Positions 6,455 to 6,753 of a stretch of 6,753 nt of DNA are shown one piece after another. Each line of letters opens with the position of its first letter. Positions within the stretch are counted from its first letter, which is position 1. The translations under genes and the position numbers were made by a program. The notes below the pieces were generated by a model, which was not told the DNA's origin, did not search any database, and saw only the letters and a list, made by a program, of their open reading frames with translations. The stretch is from Candidatus Desantisiibacteriota bacterium (GTDB taxonomy: Bacteria > JACRDZ01): contig JACQWU010000277.1 in the NCBI GenBank assembly GCA_016209155.1, forward strand, positions 1-6,753, written 5' to 3'.

Positions 6455-6489
6455 GACTAATATTATAAAACTTTTATAATATAGTAGTC
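6455..6489. repeat. Long near-perfect palindrome covering the hddA promoter
   Basis: GACTA + ATATTATAAAA (6455-6470) pairs with TTTTATAATAT (6472-6482) + TAGTC (6485-6489), with one central base (6471) and a two-base bulge (6483-6484): 16 paired bases in all. It spans the -10 box, the spacer and most of the -35 box of the minus-strand promoter, as an operator or cruciform site would. Confidence 0.7.
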
Positions 6490-6491
6490 AA
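6462..6491 (-). promoter_or_regulatory. Sigma70-type promoter of the heptose/glycan operon
   Basis: On the minus strand TTGACT (6486-6491) and a perfect TATAAT (6462-6467) are 18 bases apart. Transcription should begin near 6455, leaving a leader of about 150 bases before hddA. It is the best -35/-10 pair in the gap and points into the operon. Confidence 0.65.
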
Positions 6492-6588
6492 TGTATTTTT
6501 TGCTTTTTATTATTTAAAGCTACTATTATCATGGCAATTTGTCAAGCCATCACTTCAATTTTAATGGAAATTTTAATTAATTTAACAG

Positions 6589-6617
6589 TTGAAAATATTT
6601 TTATCACATGATATGAT
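6589..6617 (+). promoter_or_regulatory. Sigma70-type promoter reading rightward
   Basis: TTGAAA (6589-6594) and TATGAT (6612-6617), five of six matches each, are 17 bases apart. Transcription would begin near 6624, about 115 bases before the ATG at 6739, and would run through both hairpins at 6647-6694. Confidence 0.45.
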
Positions 6618-6646
6618 TTTTTTCGTGAAAGATATTATAAAAAAAG

Positions 6647-6671
6647 TTCCTTAACATTAAAAAATAAGGAA
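6647..6671. repeat. Inverted repeat upstream of the rightward gene
   Basis: TTCCTTA (6647-6653) and TAAGGAA (6665-6671) form 7-base arms around an 11-base A-rich loop. It ends directly before the GC-rich hairpin at 6673-6694. Confidence 0.5.
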
Positions 6672-6672
6672 T

Positions 6673-6694
6673 CCTGCGGCAGACATACCGCAGG
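6673..6694 (-). terminator. GC-rich hairpin, terminator-like on the minus strand
   Basis: CCTGCGG (6673-6679) and CCGCAGG (6688-6694) form a perfect 7-base stem with an 8-base loop. On the minus strand it is followed by ATTCCTTATTTTTT, an interrupted T-tract, so it could end leftward transcription or protect the operon promoter from it. On the plus strand it lies in the leader of the gene at 6739, where the following sequence (GTATCTTTATATAT) is a weaker tail; a leader hairpin is the alternative. Confidence 0.45.
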
Positions 6695-6738
6695 GTATCT
6701 TTATATATCAAAACATTTAAATCCGGCGGTGAAAAAAT

Positions 6739-6753
6739 ATGAAAAAAACAGAA
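6739..6753 (+). CDS. Start of a rightward gene (first codons only)
   Basis: ATG at 6739-6741 opens MKKTE and runs off the window. GGCGGTGA (6725-6732) gives a good ribosome binding site six bases before the ATG, and a promoter-like pair lies at 6589-6617. Five codons are too few to say what it encodes. The gene would be divergent from the heptose operon. Confidence 0.45.

Noticed and set aside
6399-6476. Acidic plus-strand frame (SKEEEEEDEEWTNI)
   Set aside because: No start codon after the in-frame stop at 6396-6398; the acidic run is simply the AAGAGG repeat.
6517-6545. Perfect TTGACA (6540-6545, minus strand) as a second operon promoter
   Set aside because: At 17 bases the -10 would be TAGCTT, only three matches; the pair at 6462-6491 is much better.
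6725-6732. GGCGGTGA as an ops/JUMPstart element for RfaH
   Set aside because: Only the first six bases agree with GGCGGTAG, the remaining consensus is absent, and its place six bases before an ATG is explained by a ribosome binding site.
1-6753. Transposase, CRISPR array, tRNA or rRNA that might explain the two breaks
   Set aside because: None seen on either strand; no terminal inverted repeats or target duplications flank 520-557 or 5270-5308.

Overview
The window comes from an AT-rich bacterium of a lineage I cannot name. A lipid-linked polysaccharide cluster with a Wzx-type flippase and GDP-heptose genes fits a cell that exports an O-antigen, capsule or other surface glycan, most likely Gram-negative. 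By eye the first ~540 bases have about 43-45% G+C, while the rest is mostly 20-35%, so the two parts do not look alike.

Layout. (a) 1-557, plus strand: the end of a CBS-pair protein, then the first ~56 codons of purF, overlapping as TAATG. (b) ~520-557: a break. The purF fragment meets, tail to tail, a GT4 glycosyltransferase on the minus strand that has also lost its C-terminal part. One junction cut both genes: a real rearrangement or an assembly chimera. (c) 458-6302, minus strand: a tightly packed operon, in transcription order hddA-like heptose-7-phosphate kinase, DegT/DnrJ/EryC1-family enzyme, hddC-like heptose-1-phosphate guanylyltransferase, a GT-A-type glycosyltransferase, a Wzx-like flippase, and the cut GT4 gene. 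Spacings run from a 1-base overlap to about 33 bases. (d) 6303-6738: a divergent control region. It holds a strong sigma70-type promoter for the operon lying inside a long palindrome, a ~150-nt leader with a hexanucleotide repeat, alternative hairpins, a GC-rich island and a run of eight G next to the hddA start, plus a promoter-like pair and two hairpins reading rightward. (e) 6739-6753: first codons of a rightward gene.

How the genes work together. HddA and HddC are the kinase and guanylyltransferase of the GDP-D-glycero-alpha-D-manno-heptose pathway; the isomerase (GmhA) and phosphatase (GmhB) are not in the window. Between them sits a DegT-family protein in which the PLP-binding lysine is replaced by histidine (Ala-His motif) and which has a cysteine cluster at the place where E1/RfbH-type sugar 3-dehydrases bind [2Fe-2S]. 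This suggests a deoxygenation of a GDP-heptose rather than a transamination. The glycosyltransferases would then build the unit and the flippase would move it across the inner membrane. The DegT gene has lost its N-terminal coding part at ~5282-5290: its probable start codon and first nine codons remain but are joined out of frame to the body. Two breaks in under 7 kb make assembly error a serious alternative to gene decay.
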